The notes below the pieces were generated by a model. It did not search any database and was not told the DNA's origin. It worked only from the letters and a program-made list of their open reading frames with translations. DNA of 64,000 nt from Alloscardovia venturai (GTDB lineage Bacteria > Actinomycetota > Actinomycetes > Actinomycetales > Bifidobacteriaceae). Shown here in pieces: positions 35,409-44,997 of the stretch. The translations under genes were made by a program, and so were the position numbers. The stretch's first letter is position 1. The number at the start of each line of letters is the position of its first letter. The DNA lies in the NCBI RefSeq assembly GCF_042676605.1, contig NZ_JBHTHQ010000021.1:496001-560000 (forward strand), in the 5' to 3' direction.

Positions 35409-36538
35409 GGTGCTACTCCAATCTTTGTCAATCCAGCATCCTCAGGAAGTCCTAACGCGATATTGAGAGATTGAATCGCCTGACCTGCAGTGCCTCTATT
35501 CAAGTTATCTATTGCACAGAAACCATAAAGCAAACCGGCATTTCTGTCGACGACAACTTGAATATGTGCCGCATTAGAGCCGATGACATCTGCCGTCGCC
35601 GGGAGTACTCCTTCAGGAAGAAGAATCATAAAATCTTGCTGAGCATACACATCTAGATATATTTCGCGAATCTTGGCATCGCTCATTTCTAATGCTTTAT
35701 GGCTCAGTGGCGCACTCACCGTTGCCATAATTCCGCGGGACATAGGGACGAGAACTGGCGTAAAGCCAAGTTTAATTTGCGACGTCTCATAGTGAGCTGA
35801 AAGACCGTTATCGTCAGTAAGACCTGCAGCATGTGCAAAATTCTGCTTTATCTCAGGAATATGGCGATGTCTACCTCCCACAGAATATGCTTGTGCACTA
35901 CCGAGTGCTTGTGCCGCAAGAAGATTAACCTTCCCCAGGGATTTCCCCGCACCAGAGTACCCTACTGCCAGCGCAGCAGTTACATTTTTCTCCACAAGGC
36001 CAGCCGCAATCGCAGGTTGCAGCGCAAGAGTTGTAGCTGTGACATTGCACCCGGGGCCAGCGATATGAGTAGCACCATGTAAATTTTCACGCTGGAATCG
36101 ATAATCTGCATCGGACTTTTCACGACTGGTCTTCCGCCGATCCCCGAGAACAAGCTCCGGCATACCATACGTCCAATGATCGTAGAAGTCTCCGCCATAA
36201 AACGCATCCCAATCATTCTTATGCTCGAGACGATGATCAGCCCCCAAGTCCACAACGACTTTCACGTCATGCAATTCACTCGCGATTTTTCCCGAAGCGC
36301 CATGTGGTAATGCCAAAATAACAACGTCATGACCGCTCAGCACGTCTGGAGTCGTATCCTGAACTTCAAGCGAAGCGTATTGTGGAATATGCGGTGCAAA
36401 CTCACCCATCACATGTCCTACAGACGTGTGCCCTGCCACACACGTCACATCACAATAAGGATGCGCAGCTAAAATTCGCAGAGCTTCTCCTCCTGCATAG
36501 CCCGTTGCACCTGCTACAGCTACTGAATATTTATGCAT
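35405..36538 (-). CDS. argC: N-acetyl-gamma-glutamyl-phosphate reductase
   Basis: NADPH-dependent reductase of 377 aa, the first gene of argC-J-B-D. It has the N-terminal Rossmann motif VAGATGYAGGEALRIL and the catalytic Cys in GPGCNVTAT. AGGTGAG sits six bases before the ATG. The region between residues 130 and 160 (LGDRRKTSREKSDADYRFQREN) is a polar insert. The ARG-box pair lies directly upstream, its nearest box almost touching the start codon. Confidence 0.95.
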   Translation of the reverse strand: MHKYSVAVAGATGYAGGEALRILAAHPYCDVTCVAGHTSVGHVMGEFAPHIPQYASLEVQDTTPDVLSGHDVVILALPHGASGKIASELHDVKVVVDLGADHRLEHKNDWDAFYGGDFYDHWTYGMPELVLGDRRKTSREKSDADYRFQRENLHGATHIAGPGCNVTATTLALQPAIAAGLVEKNVTAALAVGYSGAGKSLGKVNLLAAQALGSAQAYSVGGRHRHIPEIKQNFAHAAGLTDDNGLSAHYETSQIKLGFTPVLVPMSRGIMATVSAPLSHKALEMSDAKIREIYLDVYAQQDFMILLPEGVLPATADVIGSNAAHIQVVVDRNAGLLYGFCAIDNLNRGTAGQAIQSLNIALGLPEDAGLTKIGVAP

Positions 36539-36541
36539 ATT

Positions 36542-36579
36542 CTCACCTACTTATTCATTATTATGAATAAGTATGCAAA
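36542..36579 (-). promoter_or_regulatory. Tandem ARG box upstream of argC
   Basis: 36562-36579 matches the ARG-box consensus except for one G in the central W4. A half-site box (ATTCATT) lies two bases away at 36542-36559. Box order, orientation and the two-base gap copy the argF array. Overlapping it is an 8-4-8 inverted repeat at 36551-36570. Confidence 0.8.
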
Positions 36580-36603
36580 TAGGGAAGGACCAAACCTTCC
36601 CTA
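36580..36603. terminator. Hairpin terminator between the DUF4190 gene and argC
   Basis: TAGGGAAGG (36580-36588) pairs perfectly with CCTTCCCTA (36595-36603), loop six bases, with a short T-run on either strand. It should end the pheS-pheT-DUF4190 transcript before the arg operator. Confidence 0.7.
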
Positions 36604-36679
36604 TTTCTTGCGGTTTCTCATATGATGACCGCCACTTTTATCAGCAACAGTCTCATGCATACTTATTTATTGCTTTTAT

Positions 36680-37318
36680 CTATCGTATGTTCGCCGCCCA
36701 CGTCTCGAGCTCTTGAGCAAATTGTTCCGCTGTCGTACCCGTTGCCATGAGGTAGACAACCAGTGCAATTACCGCGAGCGAGAAGATTACTGCCAGAATT
36801 GCAAGCCAGCGACCTTTCATATGAAACTTTGTGGTTCGTACTACCGATAGCCAACCTATAAACAGCGCTAACACAGCCGTATAAGGAGTAAAAGCGAGAA
36901 TGAAAGCGACAAATGCGTAGAAATCCCACTTCCCATAGAGAGGGTTCTTCTGAGGGTCATCTGGATCAAATGGTTCAAAGTGAAATGGAAGATTCACGGG
37001 ATTACCGTTCTCGTCAACGAACGGAGAATTTTGTTCCCGTTCGCCACCATTCTTAGGCTGATCTTCAGACTGAGTACCTTGAGGATTCTTCCCGGCACCT
37101 GTACCTCCACCGCTCATAGGAGGCATAGCTATAACTTGTATGCGCTTGGGATTTTTACGTTCCTGAGGTTTTTCGCGTTTTTCAGGTTTCCCATAGACAT
37201 ACGGATCCCAGCCTGGGAACTCTGATGCCATGCGTCCGTATAAGCGTTCAGTCTGCTTATGCTCGCGTGGCGTGTCTGCTGCACTTGATACGTTCTCGGA
37301 AACAATCTCGTCAGTCAT
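36680..37318 (-). CDS. DUF4190 domain-containing membrane protein
   Basis: A 212-aa protein. A long charged and proline-rich cytoplasmic N-terminus (residues 1-125, with KPEKREKPQERKNPKR) is followed by two to three membrane helices with the DUF4190 pattern (KWDFYAFVAFILAF, ALFIGWLSVVRTTKFHMKGRWLAILAVIFSL). Function is unknown. It lies 34 bases after pheT, probably cotranscribed with pheST, in the gap between pheT and argC that in bifidobacteria often holds a small membrane protein. Confidence 0.7.
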   Translation of the reverse strand: MTDEIVSENVSSAADTPREHKQTERLYGRMASEFPGWDPYVYGKPEKREKPQERKNPKRIQVIAMPPMSGGGTGAGKNPQGTQSEDQPKNGGEREQNSPFVDENGNPVNLPFHFEPFDPDDPQKNPLYGKWDFYAFVAFILAFTPYTAVLALFIGWLSVVRTTKFHMKGRWLAILAVIFSLAVIALVVYLMATGTTAEQFAQELETWAANIR

Positions 37319-37352
37319 ATCGTCCTTTTCTTACGACCTTCTTCTGCACTTC

Positions 37353-39950
37353 CTACGCGCGGAGAGTTGCCCCTACACCTTCAGCAGCTTTGATAATCTG
37401 CGCACGCAGTGCATCGGTATCATCGGAGTCTAGAGTGCGGTCTGGCGCGCGGAAGGTGACAGAATACGCCAAAGACTTCTGCCCCTCTTCCAGTGGAGAG
37501 CCAGTGAATACATCAAATAACTCTATAGACTCCAGTAATTCACCTGCTGCTTCGTGTACCACTGCACTCATCTGGTCACTCGTCATGCTATCTGGAACGA
37601 TGAAGGCAAAGTCCTGATGAACGAGTGGATATGTTGATACTGGTTTTGCCTGCAAAGGCTGATACTTCACAAAATCAAAAATCTTATCTAAGTCAAGCTC
37701 AAACGCTGCAGTATGAGCCGGCAAGCCCATCCCCTCATTGATACGCGGATGGAATTCACCCACGCATCCAACGCGCTCACCATTGACAGTGACGTAAGCA
37801 AAACGACCCGGATGCCACGACTTTGCAACATCTTCGCCAAACACCTGCTCAAGCTTGAAGTCAGCTGCGAGGCGTTGAGATACACGCATTACAGCCTCTA
37901 CTGCGTCAGTCCAATCAGCAGTACGCTTCTCTCCTATCCATCCAGTCTCTTGCACTTCGCCAGTAAATATACCTGCGACATGTAGTGGTTGATGCGGCAG
38001 TCCTGCTTCGAGTGCGTCAAGCTGTTCATCAGTTGGACGCACTCCACCTGGAAGAGCAGGAATAGCTGGAGCCTGTGGGTCCCACTCAAAAACATGTCCA
38101 ATTTCATACGAACTTGCCTGAGCGTTACCACGACGAATATTGCGCTGTACCGTACGCATGAGAGTCAAGAGAATTTCACGACGTAAGTATGGCCTATCCC
38201 CAGCGAGTGGATTTGCAAGCTCAACAGAGATAGGCTTAATAGCCTCGCCATCCAAGGCAAAGTCCTTGAAATCTTCATCTCCCACGAATGGATAACTGAT
38301 AGTCTCAGTCAGACCATACTCCGCCAAAGTATCCGCCACCTGACGACGACGAAGCTGAGAGTCAGTTAGGCCAGTTTTCTGGCTAGCTGGAACGGCAGGA
38401 ACGGTGACAGCAATCTCATCGTAATTCACGAGACGAGCTACTTCTTCGACCAAATCGCACGGCTCAGAAATATCTGGGCGCCATGTCGGTGGGACGACAT
38501 TCATATAGTCGTTGTCGAGTTGAGAAACTTTACAACCAACGTCCTCAAGCCAGCTGACAATCTCCTTCTGAGATGTCTCAAGACCGGTCAGTCGCCTAAC
38601 TTCATTCGTTGAGAACTTTACTGGTTGAGGCGCAGTAGTGTGATTGATATCCGTTGGAGTCTGGCTTGCCTGTCCCCCGCAAAGTTTGACTAACAACTCA
38701 GAAGCCTTGTAAGCAGCTGCTGCCTGAAGCTGAGTATCCACACCACGCTCATTACGACGGCTAGCCTCAGAAGGAATCTTATGACGACGAGCGGTACGAG
38801 CAATAGACACCTGATCGAAGTGAGCAGATTCAATGAGAATATTCTTTGTCTCAGCAGTGACTTCTCCATAGAGGCCACCCATCACACCGGCAAGACCGAG
38901 GATACGAGAACCCTTCTCACCGTTTGGAGAATCGGTAATCACAAGGTCTTCTTGGCAGAGCTCATGTTCCTTGCCGTCCAAGGTGGTGAGCTTTTCGCCA
39001 TCGACTGCACGACGAACGACGATAGGCTGCTCAATCTTATCCAAATCATATGCGTGTAACGGCTGTCCTAAATCAAGCATCACATAGTTAGTGACGTCTA
39101 CTGCAGCCGAAATAGGACGCATGCCAGCGCGAAGCAATCTCTGACGCATGAGGTGCGAGGAAGACTTCGTAGGATCAATACCCTTAATAGCACGTGCATA
39201 GTAACGGTCGCAGCCTGCCACACCGTGAATTGGGTTGGAATCTTCGATGATGACTTCTACATCGCCATTCTCAGAAGCTTCGAGAGTAGAAGCCTTCTCG
39301 TTCAATTCAAGTACTGGATCAGTAAACTGAGCACCAGTAGAGTGATGGAATTCACGAGCTACCCCGCGGTAAGAGAACGCATAACCACGATCTGGAGTGA
39401 TGTTAATCTCCAAAGTTGGCTCATTGAGACCCAAGATTGGCATGGCATCTTGACCAGGTTCAAGAGCATCGTACTGCTCCTGAGTGAGACCATAGTTCGA
39501 GAAGAGAATAATGCCATTGTGATCAGAGCCGAGACCAAGTTCGCGCTCGGAAGCGCACATGCCGTCAGAAATATGACCGTACGTCTTGCGAGGCTCAATA
39601 CGAAAATCTCCAGGAAGTACAGCACCTGGAAGCGTTACGACGACTTTCTCTCCTGCCTTGATATTTGGAGCACCACAGATGATGCCACGAGGAACCTTGT
39701 TTCCATCCTCATCGAGCACATTGTGCTCACCGACGTCGATATGACACCAGTTGATGATCTTGCCGTTCTTCTGTGGCTCTGGTGTGAGGTCTACGACGTA
39801 GCCCACGACGATAGGTCCTGTAACCTGTGATGTATGAATAGTTTCCTCTTCGAGACCTACACGTACGAGGTCTGCAGCGAGCTGCTCGTAAGTTTCTGTT
39901 TCTGGCACAGCTACGTGGTCGCGTAGCCAATTCATATCAATAAGTGGCAT
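37353..39950 (-). CDS. pheT: Phenylalanine-tRNA ligase beta subunit
   Basis: An 865-aa subunit of the heterotetrameric class II synthetase. It has the N-terminal EMAP/tRNA-binding (OB) domain with ICGAPNIKAGEKVVVTLPGA, the B3/B4 editing domain with DVTNYVMLDLGQPLHAYD, B5 and catalytic-like modules, and the C-terminal FDX-ACB anticodon-binding domain ending in RAPDRTLDSDD. It starts two bases after pheS. Length is slightly above the usual 800-850. Confidence 0.97.
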   Translation of the reverse strand: MPLIDMNWLRDHVAVPETETYEQLAADLVRVGLEEETIHTSQVTGPIVVGYVVDLTPEPQKNGKIINWCHIDVGEHNVLDEDGNKVPRGIICGAPNIKAGEKVVVTLPGAVLPGDFRIEPRKTYGHISDGMCASERELGLGSDHNGIILFSNYGLTQEQYDALEPGQDAMPILGLNEPTLEINITPDRGYAFSYRGVAREFHHSTGAQFTDPVLELNEKASTLEASENGDVEVIIEDSNPIHGVAGCDRYYARAIKGIDPTKSSSHLMRQRLLRAGMRPISAAVDVTNYVMLDLGQPLHAYDLDKIEQPIVVRRAVDGEKLTTLDGKEHELCQEDLVITDSPNGEKGSRILGLAGVMGGLYGEVTAETKNILIESAHFDQVSIARTARRHKIPSEASRRNERGVDTQLQAAAAYKASELLVKLCGGQASQTPTDINHTTAPQPVKFSTNEVRRLTGLETSQKEIVSWLEDVGCKVSQLDNDYMNVVPPTWRPDISEPCDLVEEVARLVNYDEIAVTVPAVPASQKTGLTDSQLRRRQVADTLAEYGLTETISYPFVGDEDFKDFALDGEAIKPISVELANPLAGDRPYLRREILLTLMRTVQRNIRRGNAQASSYEIGHVFEWDPQAPAIPALPGGVRPTDEQLDALEAGLPHQPLHVAGIFTGEVQETGWIGEKRTADWTDAVEAVMRVSQRLAADFKLEQVFGEDVAKSWHPGRFAYVTVNGERVGCVGEFHPRINEGMGLPAHTAAFELDLDKIFDFVKYQPLQAKPVSTYPLVHQDFAFIVPDSMTSDQMSAVVHEAAGELLESIELFDVFTGSPLEEGQKSLAYSVTFRAPDRTLDSDDTDALRAQIIKAAEGVGATLRA

Positions 39951-39952
39951 CT

Positions 39953-41020
39953 CTACTCTCCCATCGCAAACTGCTGGCTAAAACGCACGTCGCCTTCTAC
40001 AAGGTCGTGCATATCGTTGATGTCATGGCGAAGAAGCAATGTACGCTCCATACCCACACCAAACGCAAATCCGGAATATACTTCAGGATCTAATCCTGCG
40101 GAGCGAAGAACGTTAGGGTTGACCATACCGCAGCCACCCCACTCAATCCAACCTGGACCGCCCTTCTTATCAGGGAACCACAAATCCATCTCTGCAGATG
40201 GCTCGGTGAATGGGAAGTAGCTCGGACGAAGACGGGTCTTTGCTTCTGGACCAAACATAGCTACCGCAAGCTTATCAAGTACACCCTTGAGATCTGCCAT
40301 AGTCAAACCTTTATCCACAGCAAGCGCTTCACACTGGTGGAACACAGGGGTATGGGTAGCATCTAATTCATCGGTACGGAATACGCGACCTGGGCATGCT
40401 ATGTACAGTGGTACACCACGAGAAAGCAGAGAACGTGCCTGAACTGGAGATGTATGAGTACGCATCACCATGTTCGACCCAACAAAGCCTGCAGAATCCT
40501 TCGCTTGGTTGCCCTTGATATAGAACGTATCCTGCATCTGACGAGCTGGATGATCCGGCCCGAAGTTCAATGCATCGAAGTCATACCATTCAGTTTCTAC
40601 TTCCGGCCCTTCAGCAATCTGCCAACCCATAGAGACAAAGAAATCTTCTACATCTTCTAAGAGCTTAGGAAGCGGATGACGTGCGCCCAAAGGATTGCGC
40701 TTAACTGGCTGAGTCATGTCTACAGTCTCAGCTGCAAGTGCCTGACGCTCAAGTTCAGACTTAATGTCCTCTTCACGTGCCGCAAAGGCTCGCCCAAAGT
40801 CCGCACGAAGCTTGCCGACTACTTTGCCAGCTTCTTTCTTCTGTTCAGGAGGAAGTCCGCCAATCGCCTTACTCGCATGTGCGAGAGCAGAACCACCACC
40901 CGCATACTCAGTGCGAAGAGCTTTCAAATCGTCAAGACTCGTCACATCCTTAAGCTTTGCAATGCCTTCTGCAACGGCATTCTGTACCGCGTCAGCATCG
41001 AACTGAATTTCGTCAGCCAC
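39953..41020 (-). CDS. pheS: Phenylalanine-tRNA ligase alpha subunit
   Basis: Catalytic subunit of 355 aa. It has an N-terminal coiled-coil, then class II motifs: motif 2-like FHQCEALAVDKGLTMADLKG and motif 3-like FGVGMERTLLLRHDI. The binding-pocket region TRTHTSPVQAR is seen as MRTHTSPVQAR. GTG 41020 is chosen: AAAGGAAGG is correctly placed before it and the result has the family length; the frame open to 41104 adds 28 unconserved residues. The first gene of pheS-pheT-DUF4190. No T-box leader was recognised. Confidence 0.95.
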   Translation of the reverse strand: MADEIQFDADAVQNAVAEGIAKLKDVTSLDDLKALRTEYAGGGSALAHASKAIGGLPPEQKKEAGKVVGKLRADFGRAFAAREEDIKSELERQALAAETVDMTQPVKRNPLGARHPLPKLLEDVEDFFVSMGWQIAEGPEVETEWYDFDALNFGPDHPARQMQDTFYIKGNQAKDSAGFVGSNMVMRTHTSPVQARSLLSRGVPLYIACPGRVFRTDELDATHTPVFHQCEALAVDKGLTMADLKGVLDKLAVAMFGPEAKTRLRPSYFPFTEPSAEMDLWFPDKKGGPGWIEWGGCGMVNPNVLRSAGLDPEVYSGFAFGVGMERTLLLRHDINDMHDLVEGDVRFSQQFAMGE

Positions 41021-41123
41021 TTTGTACCTTCCTTTATGGAACTCAAGTCTGTCTGCTATTTTTCCTTTTGGCTTAGACTTTAAAATACGTTTTTTGAGAC
41101 TCAAAGTATGTTGTTATGAATAA

Positions 41124-41963
41124 CTACTCGTGAGCACGCAGCGCAAACGCATACAGCATAATTGATGCGCTTATTGCCACGTTGAGCGATTCTGCATTTC
41201 CGTAGAGAGGGATTGCAACGGCGCGGTCAGTACTATCTATCAACTCAGGAGTTAAGCCTCGTGCTTCATTACCAAAGAGCACAATCTGCATACGCTGAAA
41301 ATCAGTCGTCGCCAATGCTTCTTGAAGATTTGTTACTGGAGTTTTATCCGTTCCATAAACATCTGCAGCAGTCATTAACGCATTCTGAGAACGTGACCAC
41401 GCAAAAAAATCTTCCTCAGTCATAGACGCTATCGGTACATGGAACAATGAACCTGCAGTAGAGCGCACAACCTTAGGATTTGTCACATCTACACACTCAT
41501 CGACGAGCACAACTGCCGCACACCCCGATGCGTCGGCTGCGCGAATGATAGTGCCCGCATTACCTGGATCGCGAAGCTGCCAGCATGCAGCGATGAGAGA
41601 GCTATCAGCTATGTCTAAGTCTGCAACTTCACTGAGAACCGCCTCGGTTTGTACGACTGCGCAAATTCCTTGGCAATCCTGAGATAATGTATCCATCACC
41701 GCAGACGTTGCTTCATGAACGTAAAGTTCACTATCCATTGCAGAGTTGACAATGTCACGTAGAACGCGCGATTGCCGCCAGTTTTCATCTACATATACGT
41801 CGCGCACAGAGTTCGCAGCATAGCCAATAGCTTCACGAACTGCTTGAGGACCTTCCACAAGGAATAACCTCGCCCTCTTACGCCCCTTGCGACTAGCAAG
41901 TTCTGTTATATGCTTGACACGTGTCGCGCGAGGATTATCCATAAGTTCACGATTGAGTGGCAT
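41124..41963 (-). CDS. TrmH/SpoU family RNA 2'-O-methyltransferase
   Basis: A 279-aa SPOUT methyltransferase. An N-terminal substrate-binding domain (ARLFLVEGPQAVREA) is followed by the knot domain with motif 1 LRDPGNAGTIIRAAD, motif 2 IVLFGNEARGL and motif 3 IPLYGNAESLNVAISASIMLY. It acts on rRNA or tRNA ribose; TsnR/RlmB-type specificity cannot be assigned by eye. It lies about 100 bases upstream of pheS, an association common in many bacteria. Confidence 0.92.
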   Translation of the reverse strand: MPLNRELMDNPRATRVKHITELASRKGRKRARLFLVEGPQAVREAIGYAANSVRDVYVDENWRQSRVLRDIVNSAMDSELYVHEATSAVMDTLSQDCQGICAVVQTEAVLSEVADLDIADSSLIAACWQLRDPGNAGTIIRAADASGCAAVVLVDECVDVTNPKVVRSTAGSLFHVPIASMTEEDFFAWSRSQNALMTAADVYGTDKTPVTNLQEALATTDFQRMQIVLFGNEARGLTPELIDSTDRAVAIPLYGNAESLNVAISASIMLYAFALRAHE

Positions 41964-42018
41964 GGTACTTTCTCTCTGCAGGTATGAGTATTAACTATCC
42001 GACATTCGAATATTGATT

Positions 42019-44133
42019 TTAAGATATTGACTGTCCAAATAAATTGAACGCTCCCCCATAGTACGCTATAACGAGTGCAACTACGGGAATAGCAACTGAG
42101 ACGAGGAAAGTGACGATATCTCGCCGATTGACCTGCGAGATTCTGACATGCGTGCGTTGATGTGGTGAGCCGAATCCTCGCGCTTGCATCACAAGAGATA
42201 ATGTGCTTGCGCGACGAATCGCCAGTGTCAGCATAGTCATCGCATCAGAGGGAAAACGCTTGAGTGGATTCTTCGTATAAAGCCCTCGCATTATCTGCGC
42301 ATGATGAATGGATTCGAGATCTACACGCAGTAATGGGAGCAGCCTAAATCCCGCCAATGCCGCATATACAAATCTGTCTGACAGGTGAAGCTTTTGGACC
42401 AACGCATCCGCCAAATCAGTCGGATCTATACGCATCGCCATAATAACCGCCGGAGCGCTCATAGCAATGACGCGCACAGCAGTAGCCAAAGCAAGCATGA
42501 GATTATGTTGAGGACTATAAATTGCAACGGTCGCAAACCCGCCGATAGCTCCTAGCACGAGCGGCCACGTATATTGAGCTAATTTCCCGAGTTTAAAACC
42601 AAATGTAAGCGCAAGTATAAACTCCACAACGACAACGATGCCACTCGATACTACATCAAGAGAAGCAATAAGAGGTAACCCCACAAGAAGACCAGCCCCA
42701 AGCCTCGTCAGTGGATTCAAAGACTCGACAAACTTTGATTGGCTTGGCTCTTTATCGTTGATGATGTAATCTTGCGCGTACCTATCAAGATTAATTTCTC
42801 GTGCGTGAAGAGACTCAATAAAATCGCGATCATGCGTGACAGCAATGATACACGTACCCCGATCTCGAATCGTTGCAAACATCTGAATGAGAGATCTCCA
42901 TGTAGCGGGGTCTTGTCCATACGTCGGCTCATCCACGATAAGAATCTCAGGCTCAATCTCTAGAGCACAAGCCACTGTGAGCCTGCGCTTTTGCCCTCCC
43001 GATAAAGAATAAGGATTGTGCCAAGCTAAATCTTTGAGACCATAGAACTCCAGCCGCTCGAGAGCCTTCTGTTCAAGGGCAGTATCATCGACATTCGCAT
43101 TTTTAAGACGGAGAGCTGTCTTCATCTCCTCTATGACAAGACTCGTCACAAACTGGTGCTCAGGATTTTGAAACACAAATTGAATATGTCTCGTAAGTTC
43201 GCGAAGATTCCAATCATCGATTGTTTTACCTTCCACAATCACTTCGCCTTCGAGTTTTGGCAGAAGCCCTGCAAGTGTCTGCGAGAGTGTCGTCTTACCT
43301 GTGCCATTTTTCCCCGTGATAGCTACGACTTCGCCAGCGTAGAAATCTTCAGTTAATCCTGAGGAGATAGCCTGTCCCTCATATCCCGCGGTAAGACTGC
43401 GAACGCTCATCACAACATGAGATGATGCCGAATGAGGAGCAAACTCATCTGCGTTGCGAATGAGGGGGATGCGCTCTCCCAGCTCCACTCGCCTATCAAT
43501 AAAACCGTCCCACGCCGACACATTATGATCCACGACGATAAGCGTGGCGCCAGTTACTTGTGCTGCCCTATCAATGGCATGTACGACATCATGTATGCCT
43601 GCAGGGTCAATATTTGCCGTTGGCTCGTCGCAGATAATGACGTCTGGCTGCATGGCTATCACGCTTGCAATGGCAAGGCGTTGAGTTTGCCCTCCAGACA
43701 GGCGCTGCGCTAAGCTTTGAGCACGCACACCATGAGCTTCATCAAGATTCATTTGCTCTCGAGCGCGCACGGCACGGCGACAAATTTCACTTGCTTCAAC
43801 TCCTAGATTCTCTGCACCAAAAGTAACGTTATCTGCCACTCGCGCAAAAATCACTTGACTATCGGGATCTTGCATGATGAGCCCTACACGCCCCACACAT
43901 TGTCGTGCGTCTACTCCGCCGACGAGTACAGATCCTGACTGCTCACCGCCATCATCCGTATCTGTGAGCACTCCAGCGATAGCCTGAAGCAGTGTCGATT
44001 TACCCCAGCCTGAGCGACCGGTAAGCAAAACTCGCTCACCAGAATCTATGCTCAGACTGACGTGACTGACTGCCCAATTCTCGCTGAGTGGATAGCGATA
44101 TGAAAAGTCAGTAATTTCTACAGATGCAGGCAC
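42019..44133 (-). CDS. ECF transporter EcfA-EcfA-EcfT fusion (YkoD-YkoC type)
   Basis: A 704-aa protein in three parts. The first ATPase has Walker A GRSGWGKST at residues 39-47, LSGGQTQR and DEPTANIDP. The second ATPase (about 245-460) has TGKNGTGKTT, LSGGQKRR and DEPTYGQDP. The third part, about 465-704, is a membrane EcfT/CbiQ domain ending with the coupling motif ARGFGS. In related bacteria YkoD carries both ATPases and YkoC the T component as separate proteins, so this is a fusion. The start GTG is three bases after the ykoE stop, with AAGGCG upstream. Energises uptake of the YkoE ligand. Confidence 0.88.
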   Translation of the reverse strand: MPASVEITDFSYRYPLSENWAVSHVSLSIDSGERVLLTGRSGWGKSTLLQAIAGVLTDTDDGGEQSGSVLVGGVDARQCVGRVGLIMQDPDSQVIFARVADNVTFGAENLGVEASEICRRAVRAREQMNLDEAHGVRAQSLAQRLSGGQTQRLAIASVIAMQPDVIICDEPTANIDPAGIHDVVHAIDRAAQVTGATLIVVDHNVSAWDGFIDRRVELGERIPLIRNADEFAPHSASSHVVMSVRSLTAGYEGQAISSGLTEDFYAGEVVAITGKNGTGKTTLSQTLAGLLPKLEGEVIVEGKTIDDWNLRELTRHIQFVFQNPEHQFVTSLVIEEMKTALRLKNANVDDTALEQKALERLEFYGLKDLAWHNPYSLSGGQKRRLTVACALEIEPEILIVDEPTYGQDPATWRSLIQMFATIRDRGTCIIAVTHDRDFIESLHAREINLDRYAQDYIINDKEPSQSKFVESLNPLTRLGAGLLVGLPLIASLDVVSSGIVVVVEFILALTFGFKLGKLAQYTWPLVLGAIGGFATVAIYSPQHNLMLALATAVRVIAMSAPAVIMAMRIDPTDLADALVQKLHLSDRFVYAALAGFRLLPLLRVDLESIHHAQIMRGLYTKNPLKRFPSDAMTMLTLAIRRASTLSLVMQARGFGSPHQRTHVRISQVNRRDIVTFLVSVAIPVVALVIAYYGGAFNLFGQSIS

Positions 44134-44136
44134 TAT

Positions 44137-44796
44137 TTACGCCTTAATCTCTTGATCTGTGGAGTTCTGAGCCTGAGAGCTCGTTGCAACTTTCCCCTGA
44201 CGGACAACTCGACCAGATTCAAAATGATCAAGCGCTCCGGTTTTTGCAATGCCAATGTATATCCACCAGACAAAGAATCCAGCAAAAAGAATGCCAGAAA
44301 TGATAGTAGTGAGAAGATTTACGCCACCGTAAACACCGTTCCAATCGATGGCCTGCAAATTAGTAAAGAAAGTATATGCCCAGCACGCAAGACCAGATAA
44401 CGCCCCAGAAATTGTAGTAATCCATACGTTCCACACTTTATAGAGCGCGATTGCAAACACAATCTCAACGGCTGCCCCCTGCGCAAGCCCTATAAGGATT
44501 GTTCCTAATCCTCCCCACGCATTACCTAGCAATGCTTCGATGACAGCAGCAACGATTTCCGCATAGATTGCAGCTCCTGGCTTTCGCACGATGATTAATG
44601 CGAGAGGACCCGCAAAGAGCCACAAACCATTCATGAATCCAAGCAAGCCTGGTACAAGCGCGTCGAGAAAGCTCAGCGGCGCGTATGCCAAGGCAGCTAC
44701 CCAGTAAATCAACGAGCACGCCACAGCAATCACACTCGCAACGGTAATATCAACGATACGCCACGTATAGCGTTTATTATCTACATTCGAAGTCAT
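44137..44796 (-). CDS. ykoE: YkoE-like ECF substrate-binding component (thiamine precursor)
   Basis: A 219-aa S component with six hydrophobic helices. It has the YkoE-like features RIVDITVASVIAVACSLIYW at the N-terminus and LLGNAWGGLGTILIGLAQGAAVEIVFAI in the middle. YkoE proteins take up hydroxymethylpyrimidine or thiamine. The TPP riboswitch immediately upstream strongly supports this. ATG 44796 is chosen since GGAGGC lies four bases upstream; the ATG at 44808 is inside that site. Confidence 0.85.
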   Translation of the reverse strand: MTSNVDNKRYTWRIVDITVASVIAVACSLIYWVAALAYAPLSFLDALVPGLLGFMNGLWLFAGPLALIIVRKPGAAIYAEIVAAVIEALLGNAWGGLGTILIGLAQGAAVEIVFAIALYKVWNVWITTISGALSGLACWAYTFFTNLQAIDWNGVYGGVNLLTTIISGILFAGFFVWWIYIGIAKTGALDHFESGRVVRQGKVATSSQAQNSTDQEIKA

Positions 44797-44859
44797 GTGT
44801 GCCTCCATTTCGTTTTCGAACGAACTTCATTGAGGCACGGGTAAAGTTTGAGAATGACG

Positions 44860-44966
44860 TCCGTGCGCCGGCATTACCCGGTATACGTTCAATCGGTCAG
44901 AATCAAGCGATTCTATCTCAGCTTTGCCTGTGTGTACTCGCGTACATCAGGTGCAGCACCCGTGTC
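44860..44966 (-). ncRNA. TPP riboswitch (THI element)
   Basis: On the minus strand the conserved blocks occur in order: CGGGTGC (5' arm), GCTGAGATAG (at 44913-44922), ACCGATTGAAC, and the CCGGGTAATGCCGG stem (44868-44881), then GCACGGA. These form the pyrimidine- and pyrophosphate-binding arms of the thi-box. It controls ykoE and the fused ECF gene. Downstream pairing suggests a translational switch: 44832-44838 is complementary to the ykoE Shine-Dalgarno region 44799-44805, and 44836-44842 is complementary to the aptamer 5' arm at 44958-44964. Confidence 0.93.
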
Positions 44967-44997
44967 AATCATTAAATATAGCAAGAGCACTAACAAA

